Assembly (NCBI GenBank): GCA_947456185.1
Contig: CANGPW010000024.1
Span: 1-35,038 of the forward strand
DNA from: Bacteroidota bacterium
Lineage (GTDB): Bacteria; Bacteroidota; Bacteroidia; UKL13-3
Reading direction: 5' to 3'
Length of the DNA stretch: 35,038 nucleotides
The notes below the pieces were generated by a model, which did not search any database, had not been told where the DNA came from, and saw nothing but the letters and a program-made list of their open reading frames with translations. A program made the translations under genes and the position numbers. Each line of letters opens with the position of its first letter. Position 1 is the first letter of the stretch. This document shows positions 24,672-33,568 of the stretch, one piece after another.

Positions 24672-27378
24672 TATATTTTCCTTTACTTTTTCTAATATTT
24701 ACCGATACAATTTTATATTCAGGGCACATCGCTTCGCTGTCGTGTTCATCGCTGGTAATGATATTAAGCATTACTTCAGGAAAATGGAAGGTTGTACTTA
24801 ATATACCTTGTTTAACTTCATCGGTTAAATATGCTTTTACATCTACTTTTCCGCGTGGCGATTCAATACAAACCATATCACCATTGCTTATAAAATGTTT
24901 TTCAGCATCTAATGGATGAATCATTACCACATCTTCAGTCAATATTTTTACATTACCCGTTCTTCTGGTCATGGTACCCGAATTATAATGTTCTAATTCA
25001 CGGTTGGTAGTTATAATATAAGGATATTCTTTTTCGTATTTGGTAATTTCTTTGCTTTCTGTCCAATCAAAATAATGGAATTTGCCTTTGCCTCTTTGGA
25101 ACTCATCCAAATGCAAAATTTCTGTATCAGTTCCATCTTTTTTAACTGGCCATTGTTTACCATTATCACCTAATTCATCCCATTTAACTCCAGCAAAAAA
25201 TGGAACAATTTGTGAAATTTCTTCCAACATTGTTTTTGGATTATATGGTGCTTGTGGATAGCCCATTTTATTCATAATATCCACCATAATTTCTCCATCA
25301 CATTTGGTTCCTAATAAAGGTTCAACCGTTTTTTGAACGCGTTGAATTCTTCTTTCGCCATTGGTAAATGTGCCACTTTTTTCTAAGAAAGAAGCCCCCG
25401 GTAAAATCACCGTGGCATACTTAGCAGTTTCGGTCATAAACAATTCTTGAACTACCAATAGTTCTAAGTTTTCCATGGCTGCAATTACTTTGTTGGTGTT
25501 TGGATCGGTTTGCACCACATCTTCGCCCATTAACCAAAGTGCTTTTAAATTTCCATCAATAGAAGCATCAAACATTTCAGGAATTTTCAATCCTTTACCA
25601 AATGGAATTTTAGTTTTATAAAAGTTTTCATAGTGTTTGTTTATTTCTGGATCATAAGAGCTCATATAACCAGCTCCTTGGTGTGGCTGACAACCCATAT
25701 CGGCTGCTCCTTGCACATTGTTTTGACCACGTAAAGGGTTTACTCCAACACCTCTTCTTCCAATATTCCCGGTTATTAAAGCTAAGTCGGAAATAAGCAT
25801 AACTGTAAACGAACCTTGCGAATGTTCGGTAACTCCTAATCCATGGAACGACATGGCATTTGGTGAATTGGCATAAGCCAATGCAGCAGCTTTTACCAAG
25901 TTTTTATCTACGCCAGTTATTTTTTCTAACTCATCAATATCTAATTTTAAAATTTGCTCGCAAAAATCTTCGTATCCTTCTGTTCTGTCATTGATAAATT
26001 CTTTTGCAGCCGCACCTTCTGTTATAATAAAATATAACATCATATTCAATAATGCCACATTTGTTCCTGGTTTTAACTGCAAATGATAAGTTGCATATCT
26101 TGCTAATTCAATTCTTCTTGGATCAATTACAATGGTGGTTTTACCTTTCATGGCAAACTGCCTTAACTTAACACCAGTAACAGGATGTGCATCGGTTGGA
26201 TTTGCTCCAATTACCATGATACAATCTGTGTGTTTTAAGTCAATAATAGAATTAGTAGCAGCTCCAGTTCCAAATGATTTTTGCATGCCAAAAGCTGTTG
26301 GCGAATGACAAACACGAGCGCAACAATCAATATTATTGGTACCAATTACAGCACGAATAAACTTTTGCATTAAATAATTTTCTTCATTGGTACATCTTGC
26401 CGATGAAATTCCAGCAATAGAATCTGGTCCATGTTTTTGTTTTATTTCGCTTAGCTTATCAGCAATAAAACTATAAGCTTCGTCCCAAGAAACTGGTTCA
26501 AGCACGCCATTTTTTCTAATTAATGGCGATCTTATTCTATCAGGATGTTTGTAAAACGAAAATGCAAAACGTCCTTTTAAACAAGTATGACCTTGATTTA
26601 CTGCTGCATCATAAGGCGCTTGAATTGATTTTACTTGTCCGTTTAAAACCGAAACTTCTAAGTTACAACCTACACCACAATAGGTACAAATGGTTCTAAT
26701 TTTTTTATCTGCTACAATTGATTTTGATTCAAACACATCACTAATAGCCGAAGTAGGGCAAGCTTGCGCACAAGCACCACAACTTACACAATCAGAATCG
26801 AAGAATGAACTTTCAAAACTTTTTACAATATGACTGTCAAATCCACGGCCAGCCATGCTCAATACAAATTCGCCTTGTACTTCATCGCAAGCACGTACAC
26901 AACGGAAACAGTTGATACATTTACTAAAATCGGAAGTCATGTAAGGATGACTCAAATCTTTTTTTCTATCCAAATGATTTTTTCCAGCTGGATAACGAAC
27001 ATCGCGCACGCCCACTTTGGCTGCTACTTCTTGCAGTTCACAATTGTTATTTACCTCACAAGTCAAACAGTCTAAAGGATGATCAGTAAGTACCAATTCA
27101 ACAATGTTTTTTCTAAGTTTTGTAATTCTATCGCTATGCGTATAAATATAAGAGTTTGGAATAACAGGAGTATGACATGAAGCTTGCGCTTTTGCAGGTC
27201 CGTTGGCCACTAAAGCCACATCAACACTACAAACCCTACACGAACCAAAAGGATCTAAATTAGGCGCATCGCAAAGCGTAGGCACAAAATCTTTTCCCAA
27301 ATGTCTTCGAGTAAAACTCAATATGGTTTCACCTTCAATGATTGAATATATTTGATCGTTTATGTATGCTGTATTCAT
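24664..27378 (-). CDS. fdhA: NAD-dependent formate dehydrogenase, catalytic (alpha) subunit, cysteine type
   Basis: About 904 residues from the ATG at 27378. A TTG at 27426 would add 16 residues, but those codons are a CCACAGATTACACAGATTT-type intergenic repeat, so I reject it. Numbering from the ATG: a plant-type 2Fe-2S domain (C36, C47, C50, C68); a NuoG-like His/Cys cluster (H100, C104, C107, C113); two 4Fe-4S ferredoxin motifs (C154-C164 and C197-C207); the molybdopterin-domain 4Fe-4S (C231, C234, C238, C266); and active-site C357-H358 in ARVCHSPT, where other family members have selenocysteine. It oxidises formate to CO2 with a Mo or W bis-MGD cofactor. It pairs with the NuoEF-like subunit directly upstream. 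No fdhD or cofactor gene is in the window. Confidence 0.93.
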   Translation of the reverse strand: MNTAYINDQIYSIIEGETILSFTRRHLGKDFVPTLCDAPNLDPFGSCRVCSVDVALVANGPAKAQASCHTPVIPNSYIYTHSDRITKLRKNIVELVLTDHPLDCLTCEVNNNCELQEVAAKVGVRDVRYPAGKNHLDRKKDLSHPYMTSDFSKCINCFRCVRACDEVQGEFVLSMAGRGFDSHIVKSFESSFFDSDCVSCGACAQACPTSAISDVFESKSIVADKKIRTICTYCGVGCNLEVSVLNGQVKSIQAPYDAAVNQGHTCLKGRFAFSFYKHPDRIRSPLIRKNGVLEPVSWDEAYSFIADKLSEIKQKHGPDSIAGISSARCTNEENYLMQKFIRAVIGTNNIDCCARVCHSPTAFGMQKSFGTGAATNSIIDLKHTDCIMVIGANPTDAHPVTGVKLRQFAMKGKTTIVIDPRRIELARYATYHLQLKPGTNVALLNMMLYFIITEGAAAKEFINDRTEGYEDFCEQILKLDIDELEKITGVDKNLVKAAALAYANSPNAMSFHGLGVTEHSQGSFTVMLISDLALITGNIGRRGVGVNPLRGQNNVQGAADMGCQPHQGAGYMSSYDPEINKHYENFYKTKIPFGKGLKIPEMFDASIDGNLKALWLMGEDVVQTDPNTNKVIAAMENLELLVVQELFMTETAKYATVILPGASFLEKSGTFTNGERRIQRVQKTVEPLLGTKCDGEIMVDIMNKMGYPQAPYNPKTMLEEISQIVPFFAGVKWDELGDNGKQWPVKKDGTDTEILHLDEFQRGKGKFHYFDWTESKEITKYEKEYPYIITTNRELEHYNSGTMTRRTGNVKILTEDVVMIHPLDAEKHFISNGDMVCIESPRGKVDVKAYLTDEVKQGILSTTFHFPEVMLNIITSDEHDSEAMCPEYKIVSVNIRKSKGKYNV

Positions 27379-27426
27379 AACTAATTTTTCCATGAAATCT
27401 GTGTAATCTGTGGCTTTATTCTTCAA

Positions 27427-29079
27427 CTATTTTTCAAAATATTCTTCCAATTCTTTTTCAAAATATTTCATGGCATTTTTTATTGGTAAAGGCAATCCAC
27501 CACCTAAGGCGCAAAGCGAACCAATTTCCATGGTTTCCAATAAATCATTCATCAAATTCAAGTTGATTTTAAGTCCATCTTGTTGTGCTTTTTCTAACAA
27601 TTCATAACCGCGAGTAGCACCCAAACGGCAAGGGAAGCATTTACCACAACTTTCGTGAGCAGTAAATTTAAACAAATGTTCAATGTATTTTATCAAAGGA
27701 AAATCTTGAGGAATACAAACCACCGAAGCATGTCCCAATAAAAAGCCTTCTTTGGCAAATGAATCAAAATCTACCGAAAGATTTTCAATTTTACTCACAG
27801 GCACTAATCCACCAAGCGGACCACCAATATGCATGGCTTTAATGGGTTTGTTAAATCCACCGCCAAGTTGATTAATAACAACCGACAAAGTTGTTCCCAT
27901 ATCTACTTCATAAATACCAGGATTGTTAAAATTTCCATCTAACGAAACCAATTTTGTTCCCGATGATTTTGCAGTGCCTATTGCTGCATAAGCTTTGCCA
28001 CCATTTTTAAAAATGAATGGTAAATTAGCCAATGTTTCTACATTATTTACCACAGTTGGTTTGTTAAATAAACCTTGCTGAGTAGGGTAGGGCGGTCTTA
28101 CACGGACTTCTGGTCTTTGTCCTTCAATAGATGAAAGCAACGCAGTTTCTTCTCCACAAATATATGCTCCTTGCGCTTTGATTACTTTAAAATCAAAGTC
28201 AAATCCTGAACCTTTTATATTGTTTCCTAATAAATTTTCTTTTCTTAAATCATTGATGCAATCAGCAATAATATTCACTGATTCTGGATACTCGCCTCTA
28301 ATATAAACCACACCAAAATTGGTACCAGTTATATAACCAGCTATCATCATTCCCATCAGCAAAGCATGCGGACGATTTTCCATAATATACCTGTCGGAAT
28401 AAGCACCAGGATCGCCTTCATCGGCATTACAAACTATATATTTTGTATCTGAAACTACATTTTTGCAAGATTCTAATTTAAATGCCATTGAAAATCCTGC
28501 GCCACCTCGGCCTCGTAATCCTGAATCTTTTAATTGACTTAATAATTCATTAGCAGGTTTTGAAATACAATCAATAAATATTTTATAATATTCCAAAATT
28601 GTTCCGTATTCACTGGTTAAAATGGGAGTTCCAATGTTGCCAACATGGTATTTTTCTTTCGAAATAATTTTATTTTCCTTGATGTCTTTGATTGCATCAA
28701 TGTCATTTCCTGAATAGTTATGGCCATCAATATGAAAGGCATTGTTTTCGTGGCAACGACCCAAACAACACATTTCTCCTATTTCGTTTTCGGAATAATT
28801 TTCACCTAACTTTTTATGTAAACCTTCTTGAGTTCCTGCAAGCATACAAGCACTGCCATTACACACATAAACTTTTTTACCTTGGTTTTCTGGTTTTAAA
28901 AAATCGTAGAAAGATACCGTTCCGTATACCGTTGATTTACCAATTAAAAATTCTTCTCTGATGCTTTCTAACTTTTCTAAACTTGGACTTCCTGTTTTTG
29001 TAGCAGCTATTCCAAGTTCTTCAAATAAGTTTTTTGATAGCCCTTTTCTTCCTGATAATTCACTTAAATTCTTTGACAT
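27427..29079 (-). CDS. Formate dehydrogenase beta subunit (NuoE-NuoF fusion, NAD- and FMN-binding)
   Basis: A 550-residue fusion. Residues about 1-120 are a NuoE-like thioredoxin-fold 2Fe-2S domain with C73-x4-C78 and C105-x3-C109. Residues about 150-545 are NuoF-like: SGLRGRGGAGFSMAFK (about 185-200) for FMN/NADH binding, CNADEGDPGAYSDR, GAYICGEETALLSSIEG, and the 4Fe-4S site ESCGKCFPCR (about 475-484) with a distal Cys in GSLCALGG (about 522). It would pass electrons from the catalytic subunit to NAD+. The same architecture occurs in FdsB-type subunits and NAD-reducing hydrogenases, but the neighbouring formate dehydrogenase fixes the role. It is the first gene of the pair, with a 48-base gap to fdhA. 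Confidence 0.92.
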   Translation of the reverse strand: MSKNLSELSGRKGLSKNLFEELGIAATKTGSPSLEKLESIREEFLIGKSTVYGTVSFYDFLKPENQGKKVYVCNGSACMLAGTQEGLHKKLGENYSENEIGEMCCLGRCHENNAFHIDGHNYSGNDIDAIKDIKENKIISKEKYHVGNIGTPILTSEYGTILEYYKIFIDCISKPANELLSQLKDSGLRGRGGAGFSMAFKLESCKNVVSDTKYIVCNADEGDPGAYSDRYIMENRPHALLMGMMIAGYITGTNFGVVYIRGEYPESVNIIADCINDLRKENLLGNNIKGSGFDFDFKVIKAQGAYICGEETALLSSIEGQRPEVRVRPPYPTQQGLFNKPTVVNNVETLANLPFIFKNGGKAYAAIGTAKSSGTKLVSLDGNFNNPGIYEVDMGTTLSVVINQLGGGFNKPIKAMHIGGPLGGLVPVSKIENLSVDFDSFAKEGFLLGHASVVCIPQDFPLIKYIEHLFKFTAHESCGKCFPCRLGATRGYELLEKAQQDGLKINLNLMNDLLETMEIGSLCALGGGLPLPIKNAMKYFEKELEEYFEK

Positions 29080-29143
29080 TTATTTTTGTTTTAAAGCAAT
29101 TGTTACTTGTTAAATATAGCAACTTTTGTTTTATACCTTACAA

Positions 29144-29151
29144 CAAATATA
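29144..29151 (-). promoter_or_regulatory. Possible -7 box for the formate dehydrogenase operon
   Basis: TATATTTG on the minus strand matches TAnnTTTG, 64 bases before the start codon. A -33 element at the right distance is not clear, and a weaker box (TATATTTA) lies closer to the gene, so the assignment is tentative. Confidence 0.35.
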
Positions 29152-29280
29152 ATTTTATTTTTAAATCAACATAGTCAAAAAAAACACTTATTAGAATTAT
29201 ATTTTATACATCAGCACATCATTTTTATTCAATTTATTTAATTAAAAAATTTGCTCGTTTAAAAATACTTTGAGTAAAAC

Positions 29281-29340
29281 TTTCGTGCTATCATTTGAAC
29301 GAATTGTGCTATTTAATAAAAAAACAGAATTCTATTCTTG
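29281..29340 (+). promoter_or_regulatory. aldB upstream region with two AraC-type half-sites
   Basis: TCGTGCTAT (29283-29291) and TTGTGCTAT (29304-29312) are direct repeats 21 bases apart, two helical turns, the usual spacing for AraC-family monomers. A -7-like TATTCTTG (29333-29340) follows. The second site would abut the -33 region, which fits activation. The AraC-type protein encoded at 31403-32326 is the natural candidate. Confidence 0.45.
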
Positions 29341-29365
29341 AATTTCATTTAAATTGAAAATTACT

Positions 29366-30865
29366 ATGTCAACCAACAAACCAACATTTAAAGACCATTA
29401 CGATAATTTTATCGGTGGCAAATTTGTAGCTCCAGTTAAGGGACAGTATTTCGAAAATATTAGTCCAATTGATGGAAAAGTTTTTACTAAAGCAGCTAGA
29501 TCTGATAAAGACGATGTGGAATTAGCTTTAGATGCGGCTCATATTGCATTTGCAACTTGGAGCAAAACTTCTGCTGCTTATCGTTCTAGTATTTTAAATA
29601 AAATTGCAGATGTTATGCAAGATCATCTTGATGAATTAGCGGTAATTGAAACCATTGATAATGGTAAACCTATAAGAGAAACAGTAAACGTAGATTTACC
29701 TTTATGTATTGACCATTTCCGTTATTTTGCTGGTGTAATTCGTGCAGAAGAAGGAACAATTTCAGAGCATGACGATAAAACAGTTAGCATTGTGATGCAT
29801 GAACCACTTGGTGTAGTTGGTCAAATTATTCCATGGAATTTCCCATTGTTAATGGCTACTTGGAAACTAGCACCTGCTTTAGCTGCTGGATGTACAGTAG
29901 TAATGAAACCAGCGGAACAAACTCCAACATCTATTTTGTGCTTAATGGAATTATTAAAAGATGTAATTCCTGCTGGTGTTATAAATATTGTAACAGGTTT
30001 TGGTCCTGAAGCTGGAAAACCTTTGGCGCAATCACCTCGTATTTCTAAAGTTTCATTTACTGGTGAAACTACGACTGGTCGTTTAATTATGCAGTATGCC
30101 TCAGAAAATTTAATTCCTGTTACCATGGAATTAGGTGGAAAATCACCAAATATTTTCTTCCCATCTGTAGCTGATCACGATGATGATTACTTTGATAAAG
30201 CCATTGAAGGAGCTGTATTATTTGCAGTAAATCAAGGAGAAGTTTGTACTTGTCCCTCTCGTATTTTGGTGCACGAAAGTATTTACGATAAATTTATGAG
30301 TAAAGTAATTGAACGAACAAAAGCTATTAAAATGGGCAATCCATTAGATAGTTCAACCATGATGGGTGCGCAAGCATCAAACGATCAATACGAAAAAATT
30401 CAATCTTATTTGAAATTAGGTGTGGAAGAAGGTGCTGAAATATTATGCGGAGGCGATGTTCATAAAATGGAAGGAGAATTAGCCGGTGGTTTCTATATTC
30501 AACCAACTTTATTTAAAGGAAATAACTCCATGCGTATTTTCCAAGAAGAAATTTTTGGACCTGTTGTTTGTGTAACTACTTTTAAAACAACTGAAGAAGC
30601 AATTGCAATAGCTAACGATACTTTATATGGTTTGGGAGCTGGTGTTTGGACTCGCGATGCTCACGAATTATATCAAGTTCCAAGAGCAATTCAAGCAGGA
30701 AGAGTTTGGGTAAATTGTTACCATGCATATCCTGCACATGCACCATTTGGTGGATATAAAAAATCAGGATTTGGAAGAGAAAATCACTTGATGATGTTAG
30801 GCCATTATCGTCAAACAAAAAACATGTTAATCTCTTACGATAAAAAGAAATTAGGTTTCTTTTAG
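29366..30865 (+). CDS. aldB: Aldehyde dehydrogenase AldB/ExaC type
   Basis: A 499-residue NAD(P)-dependent aldehyde dehydrogenase. I use the ATG at 29366 instead of the TTG 12 bases earlier. Catalytic elements: PWNF (156-159, oxyanion Asn158), K181 in MKPAEQTP, E255 in MELGGKSP, and the nucleophile C294 in [19 protein letters not shown] and [13 protein letters not shown] are further family segments. Proteins of this subgroup oxidise acetaldehyde and similar short or chlorinated aldehydes. The pairing with a DUF779 gene and an AraC-type regulator is characteristic of the AldB/ExaC branch and strengthens the call. Confidence 0.93.
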   Translation: MSTNKPTFKDHYDNFIGGKFVAPVKGQYFENISPIDGKVFTKAARSDKDDVELALDAAHIAFATWSKTSAAYRSSILNKIADVMQDHLDELAVIETIDNGKPIRETVNVDLPLCIDHFRYFAGVIRAEEGTISEHDDKTVSIVMHEPLGVVGQIIPWNFPLLMATWKLAPALAAGCTVVMKPAEQTPTSILCLMELLKDVIPAGVINIVTGFGPEAGKPLAQSPRISKVSFTGETTTGRLIMQYASENLIPVTMELGGKSPNIFFPSVADHDDDYFDKAIEGAVLFAVNQGEVCTCPSRILVHESIYDKFMSKVIERTKAIKMGNPLDSSTMMGAQASNDQYEKIQSYLKLGVEEGAEILCGGDVHKMEGELAGGFYIQPTLFKGNNSMRIFQEEIFGPVVCVTTFKTTEEAIAIANDTLYGLGAGVWTRDAHELYQVPRAIQAGRVWVNCYHAYPAHAPFGGYKKSGFGRENHLMMLGHYRQTKNMLISYDKKKLGFF

Positions 30866-30910
30866 TCAATAGATAACTTCAAAAGTAAAGTAATATTTCA
30901 ATAGAATAAA

Positions 30911-30972
30911 AACCACATAGACACACAGAAAAACATAGTACTAAACTATATAATTTATGTTTCTATGTGGTT
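30911..30972. repeat. Imperfect 62-bp inverted repeat between aldB and DUF779 gene
   Basis: AACCACATAG (30911-30920) and CTATGTGGTT (30963-30972) are perfect ten-base arms. Further partial pairing occurs inside (AAACATA with TATGTTT). A run of eight T follows within a few bases, so on the plus strand it could weaken or stop transcription between the two genes. The CCACATAG sequence resembles dispersed Bacteroidota intergenic repeats. Confidence 0.6.
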
Positions 30973-31022
30973 CAATTTTTTTGAAAATTAACATATTTCG
31001 CATTTTTATAATTATAAAAAAA

Positions 31023-31397
31023 ATGATACCAAGAGTAACCATTACACCCGAAGCCATTGAAGTGGTGAACGATTTGAAAAGCAGATTTGGTGAATTAATG
31101 TTTCACCAAAGTGGTGGTTGTTGCGATGGCTCTCAACCCATGTGTTTTGAAAAAGGTGACTTCATAATAGGCCAAAGCGATGTATGCATTGGAACCATTG
31201 AAGATTGCGAATTTTGGATGAGTAAAGACCAATTTGAATATTGGAAATTTACTCAATTAAATATTCATATTAGTAAAGGCAGAGGCTCCAGTTTTTCGTT
31301 AGAAATTCCTATGGGTTTGCGCTTCTTAACTCAATCAAGAATGTTTACACCTACTGAATTAAATAATTTAGAAACTTTAAAATTTGTAGAAGATTAG
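31023..31397 (+). CDS. DUF779 domain protein (aldehyde dehydrogenase-associated)
   Basis: About 124 residues from the ATG at 31023. An upstream in-frame start at 30957 would add 22 residues encoded by the inverted repeat and an A/T-rich leader, so I reject it. The DUF779 signature is clear: FHQSGGCCDGSQPMCF (residues 27-42), IGTIEDCEFWMS (56-67) and FSLEIPMGLRFL (91-102). Cysteines C33, C34, C41, C55 and C62 could bind a metal or react with aldehydes. The biochemical role is not established; the family is almost always next to AldB-type dehydrogenases, as here. The end of the gene is five bases from the convergent regulator. Confidence 0.9.
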   Translation: MIPRVTITPEAIEVVNDLKSRFGELMFHQSGGCCDGSQPMCFEKGDFIIGQSDVCIGTIEDCEFWMSKDQFEYWKFTQLNIHISKGRGSSFSLEIPMGLRFLTQSRMFTPTELNNLETLKFVED

Positions 31398-31402
31398 CTC
31401 AA

Positions 31403-32326
31403 TTACTTCTTGTGAAGCAACTGCTGATATTGTTTTGGTGTAATGCCTTCGTAATGCTTAAACATTCTAATAAAATAATTACTGTCTTCAAAACCGGCTT
31501 CATACGATACATTTTTAATATAAATGTCTTTATTGGTTAAATATCGTTTTGCCAATTTTATTTTTTCCAATATTATAAACTCCACAGGACTAATTCCCAT
31601 TTCATTTTTAAAAAGGCGGTATAGCGTTGAAGTGCTTAATCCAGCATTTTTTGCAATGGTTTTGAGTTCAATTTTATTGGTAATATTTTCTCTTATAAAA
31701 GTTACAACTTGCAATAATGATAAATTTGTAATTCGCACATTTCCCTCTGTTACTCCCTTTAAAGTTTGTGATTGTACTATTTTAACCAATAATTCCTGTA
31801 ATGATAAATCGGCAAGGGTATCTTTAAAAATAGAATTACTTTGACAAATATTTATAATTTTATTAATTACAATCGACATGTCTTCATTGTTCTCAAAATA
31901 AAAATTGGTTTCATCTAATTGCCAAAAATTATTTTGCCCTTCCTTTGGATATTTCTCATTTAAAAAGTTAAGCGTATCTTTTATTTTTTTATGGTCAATG
32001 GCCAATGCCAAACACTGCGTTGGGTTATCAAATGTTGCTTCTGGAAAATCAATTTTCATTTCTACATTTGCAGGAATAATAACCGATTCGCCTGGCAAAT
32101 AATCAAAGCCTTCTTTGTCAAAAAGGTGCATTACTTTTTTACCTCGTAGCATACTGGTAACCACCAAATCATTGAATTGTAAAGGAACTAATTCCGATTT
32201 TTGGTAAGTTTCGAATAAGTTCAATTCACAGTTTTCCAAATTGTAAATCGTTCTATTTTCAATCAAAGTTTTTAACAACTTTTCGTTGGTTAAATCAGGC
32301 GAAATGGAAACTGTTTTATTTATCAT
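31403..32326 (-). CDS. AraC family transcriptional regulator (probable aldB regulator)
   Basis: A 307-residue protein. Residues about 20-190 are an AraC_N-type sensor domain (LPGESVIIPANVEMKIDFPEA resembles the cupin-like strand region). About 205-305 hold the two helix-turn-helix motifs: IELKTIAKNAGLSTSTLYRLFKNEMGISPVEFI and IKNVSYEAGFEDSNYFIRMFKHYEGITPKQYQQ. It lies convergent to the aldB-DUF779 pair. Proteins of this subgroup commonly sit beside alcohol or aldehyde dehydrogenase genes and activate them. Two half-sites 21 bases apart upstream of aldB support that here. The inducer is unknown. Confidence 0.9.
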   Translation of the reverse strand: MINKTVSISPDLTNEKLLKTLIENRTIYNLENCELNLFETYQKSELVPLQFNDLVVTSMLRGKKVMHLFDKEGFDYLPGESVIIPANVEMKIDFPEATFDNPTQCLALAIDHKKIKDTLNFLNEKYPKEGQNNFWQLDETNFYFENNEDMSIVINKIINICQSNSIFKDTLADLSLQELLVKIVQSQTLKGVTEGNVRITNLSLLQVVTFIRENITNKIELKTIAKNAGLSTSTLYRLFKNEMGISPVEFIILEKIKLAKRYLTNKDIYIKNVSYEAGFEDSNYFIRMFKHYEGITPKQYQQLLHKK

Positions 32327-32383
32327 TTGGTTTTGTAAATAGAATAGAAAAATGAAAGAGCATATATTTAAAATATTATTTGT

Positions 32384-32755
32384 CTAGGGCATTCTTAAAA
32401 TCTTTTCCATCTTTTTCCCTTTTGCTAATTCATCAACTAACTTATCTAAATACCTCACGTGTTTTGTTAAAGGATTTTCAATTTCTTCTATCCTATAGCC
32501 GCAAATTAAACCAGTAATGAGGTTTGCATTGGAGTTTATTTTGGCCTTATTAAACATTGTTTCAAATGTTACTTTATCAGCTATCAATTCCAATATTTTA
32601 TTATCGTCAAAACCCGTTAGCCATGTAATCACTTCATTCAATTCCGTTTTCGACCTGCCTTTTTTTTCTATTTTGGTAAGGTAAAGCGGATATACTGTTG
32701 CAAAAATTATTTTTGCAATTCGTTCATTGTGTTCAAGTGTGGTTTTTACACTCAA
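32384..32755 (-). CDS. DUF2200 family protein
   Basis: A 123-residue cytosolic protein with a near-complete match to DUF2200: NERIAKIIFATVYPLYLTKIEKKGRSKTEL (residues 10-39), VITWLTGFDD, VTFETMFNKAKINSNANLITGLICGYRIEEIENPL and VRYLDKLVDELAKGKKMEKILR. The function is unknown; the fold appears mostly helical. The start is a TTG that directly abuts the TAA of the DoxX-like gene, with no in-frame ATG nearby, so its translation is probably coupled to that gene. It is the last gene of a three-gene operon. Confidence 0.88.
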   Translation of the reverse strand: MSVKTTLEHNERIAKIIFATVYPLYLTKIEKKGRSKTELNEVITWLTGFDDNKILELIADKVTFETMFNKAKINSNANLITGLICGYRIEEIENPLTKHVRYLDKLVDELAKGKKMEKILRMP

Positions 32756-33127
32756 TTATATTTTGTCAGCGTTTAATTTATGGTAGTATATGTATGAAAC
32801 TACTAAAATTCCAAGTATAATTAATGGGAAAAAAGTATGTCCATCTATACCATCTACACTTACATGACTAATGCTAGCAAATAGAAAATTGAATATAAAA
32901 CCAGCATAAGCCCATTCTTTAATTCTTTTAGGAATTTGAGGTATTACTAAAGCTAAAACTCCCATAACTTTGAATATTATCAATGCATTTCCAAAGTAGG
33001 GTGGATAGCCTAAATGTTTTATTCCTTCTTTTGCTAATTCTGTTTGAGATGTTAATGCGGGCATCACTCCTTCAAACAACCCGATGATTGACGTAGCCGT
33101 CCAATAAATTATTTTATCTTTTTTCAT
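32756..33127 (-). CDS. DoxX-like family membrane protein
   Basis: A 123-residue integral membrane protein with about four hydrophobic helices: residues about 7-25, 45-64, 71-90 and 99-116. LFEGVMPALTSQTELAKEGIKHLGYPPYFGNALIIFKVMGVLAL is typical of the DoxX-like (DoxX_2) family, which is linked to thiosulfate:quinone oxidoreductase in archaea but is of unknown function in most bacteria. It sits between a muconolactone-isomerase-like gene (17 bases upstream) and DUF2200 (no gap). Confidence 0.88.
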   Translation of the reverse strand: MKKDKIIYWTATSIIGLFEGVMPALTSQTELAKEGIKHLGYPPYFGNALIIFKVMGVLALVIPQIPKRIKEWAYAGFIFNFLFASISHVSVDGIDGHTFFPLIILGILVVSYIYYHKLNADKI

Positions 33128-33144
33128 TTTATATATTTGATTTT

Positions 33145-33411
33145 CTAAAATTGTTGAATCAAACTCAAGTATTCAACACTCTTTTTTAGTTGGTAAAACG
33201 GAAGAGTTTTCATCAGTTCTTTCACTTGCTCTTCATCTATATCTTTAAATATTAAAACAGCACCATTTCTTGCTTCTCTTAAAAACAAATGCTCTAAAAT
33301 TCCTTCGGCTTTCCACTTAGCAACTATTTCTTGCTCGTGCTTTAATATTTCTTGAAAATTACTTGGAATATTATCCATGTCTAATGTTAAAATTGCTTCT
33401 ATTCTATTCAT
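33145..33411 (-). CDS. Muconolactone delta-isomerase-like small protein
   Basis: An 88-residue protein of the ferredoxin-like (dimeric alpha-beta barrel) type. EILKHEQEIVAKWKAEGILEHLFLREARNGAVLIFKDIDEEQVKELMKTLPFYQ (about 22-75) follows the layout of the muconolactone isomerase family, including the final LPFY strand. No muconate-pathway gene is nearby, so the catechol-degradation role is unlikely. It may be a small-molecule binding or monooxygenase-like protein. It is the first gene of the DoxX-DUF2200 operon. Confidence 0.75.
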   Translation of the reverse strand: MNRIEAILTLDMDNIPSNFQEILKHEQEIVAKWKAEGILEHLFLREARNGAVLIFKDIDEEQVKELMKTLPFYQLKKSVEYLSLIQQF

Positions 33412-33568
33412 TTTTTTTATAAATGTTTTTTATTATTTGCTTTGCAATGGATAAATATTTTAGTCAAATTATTACATAGTTTCTATTTAAAATTATAACT
33501 GTAATATTTTTATAAAGTTTAAATATCAAACATACAAATTATTATTATAAAACCAAATTACAATATTT

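Noticed and set aside
30957-31022. Longer start for the DUF779 protein
   Set aside because: The extra 22 residues are encoded by the right arm of an inverted repeat and AT-rich leader, and the DUF779 homology starts at the ATG at 31023.
33145-33411. Muconate (catechol) degradation pathway
   Set aside because: Only a small isomerase-like fold is present; no catB, catA or pcaD-type gene is nearby.
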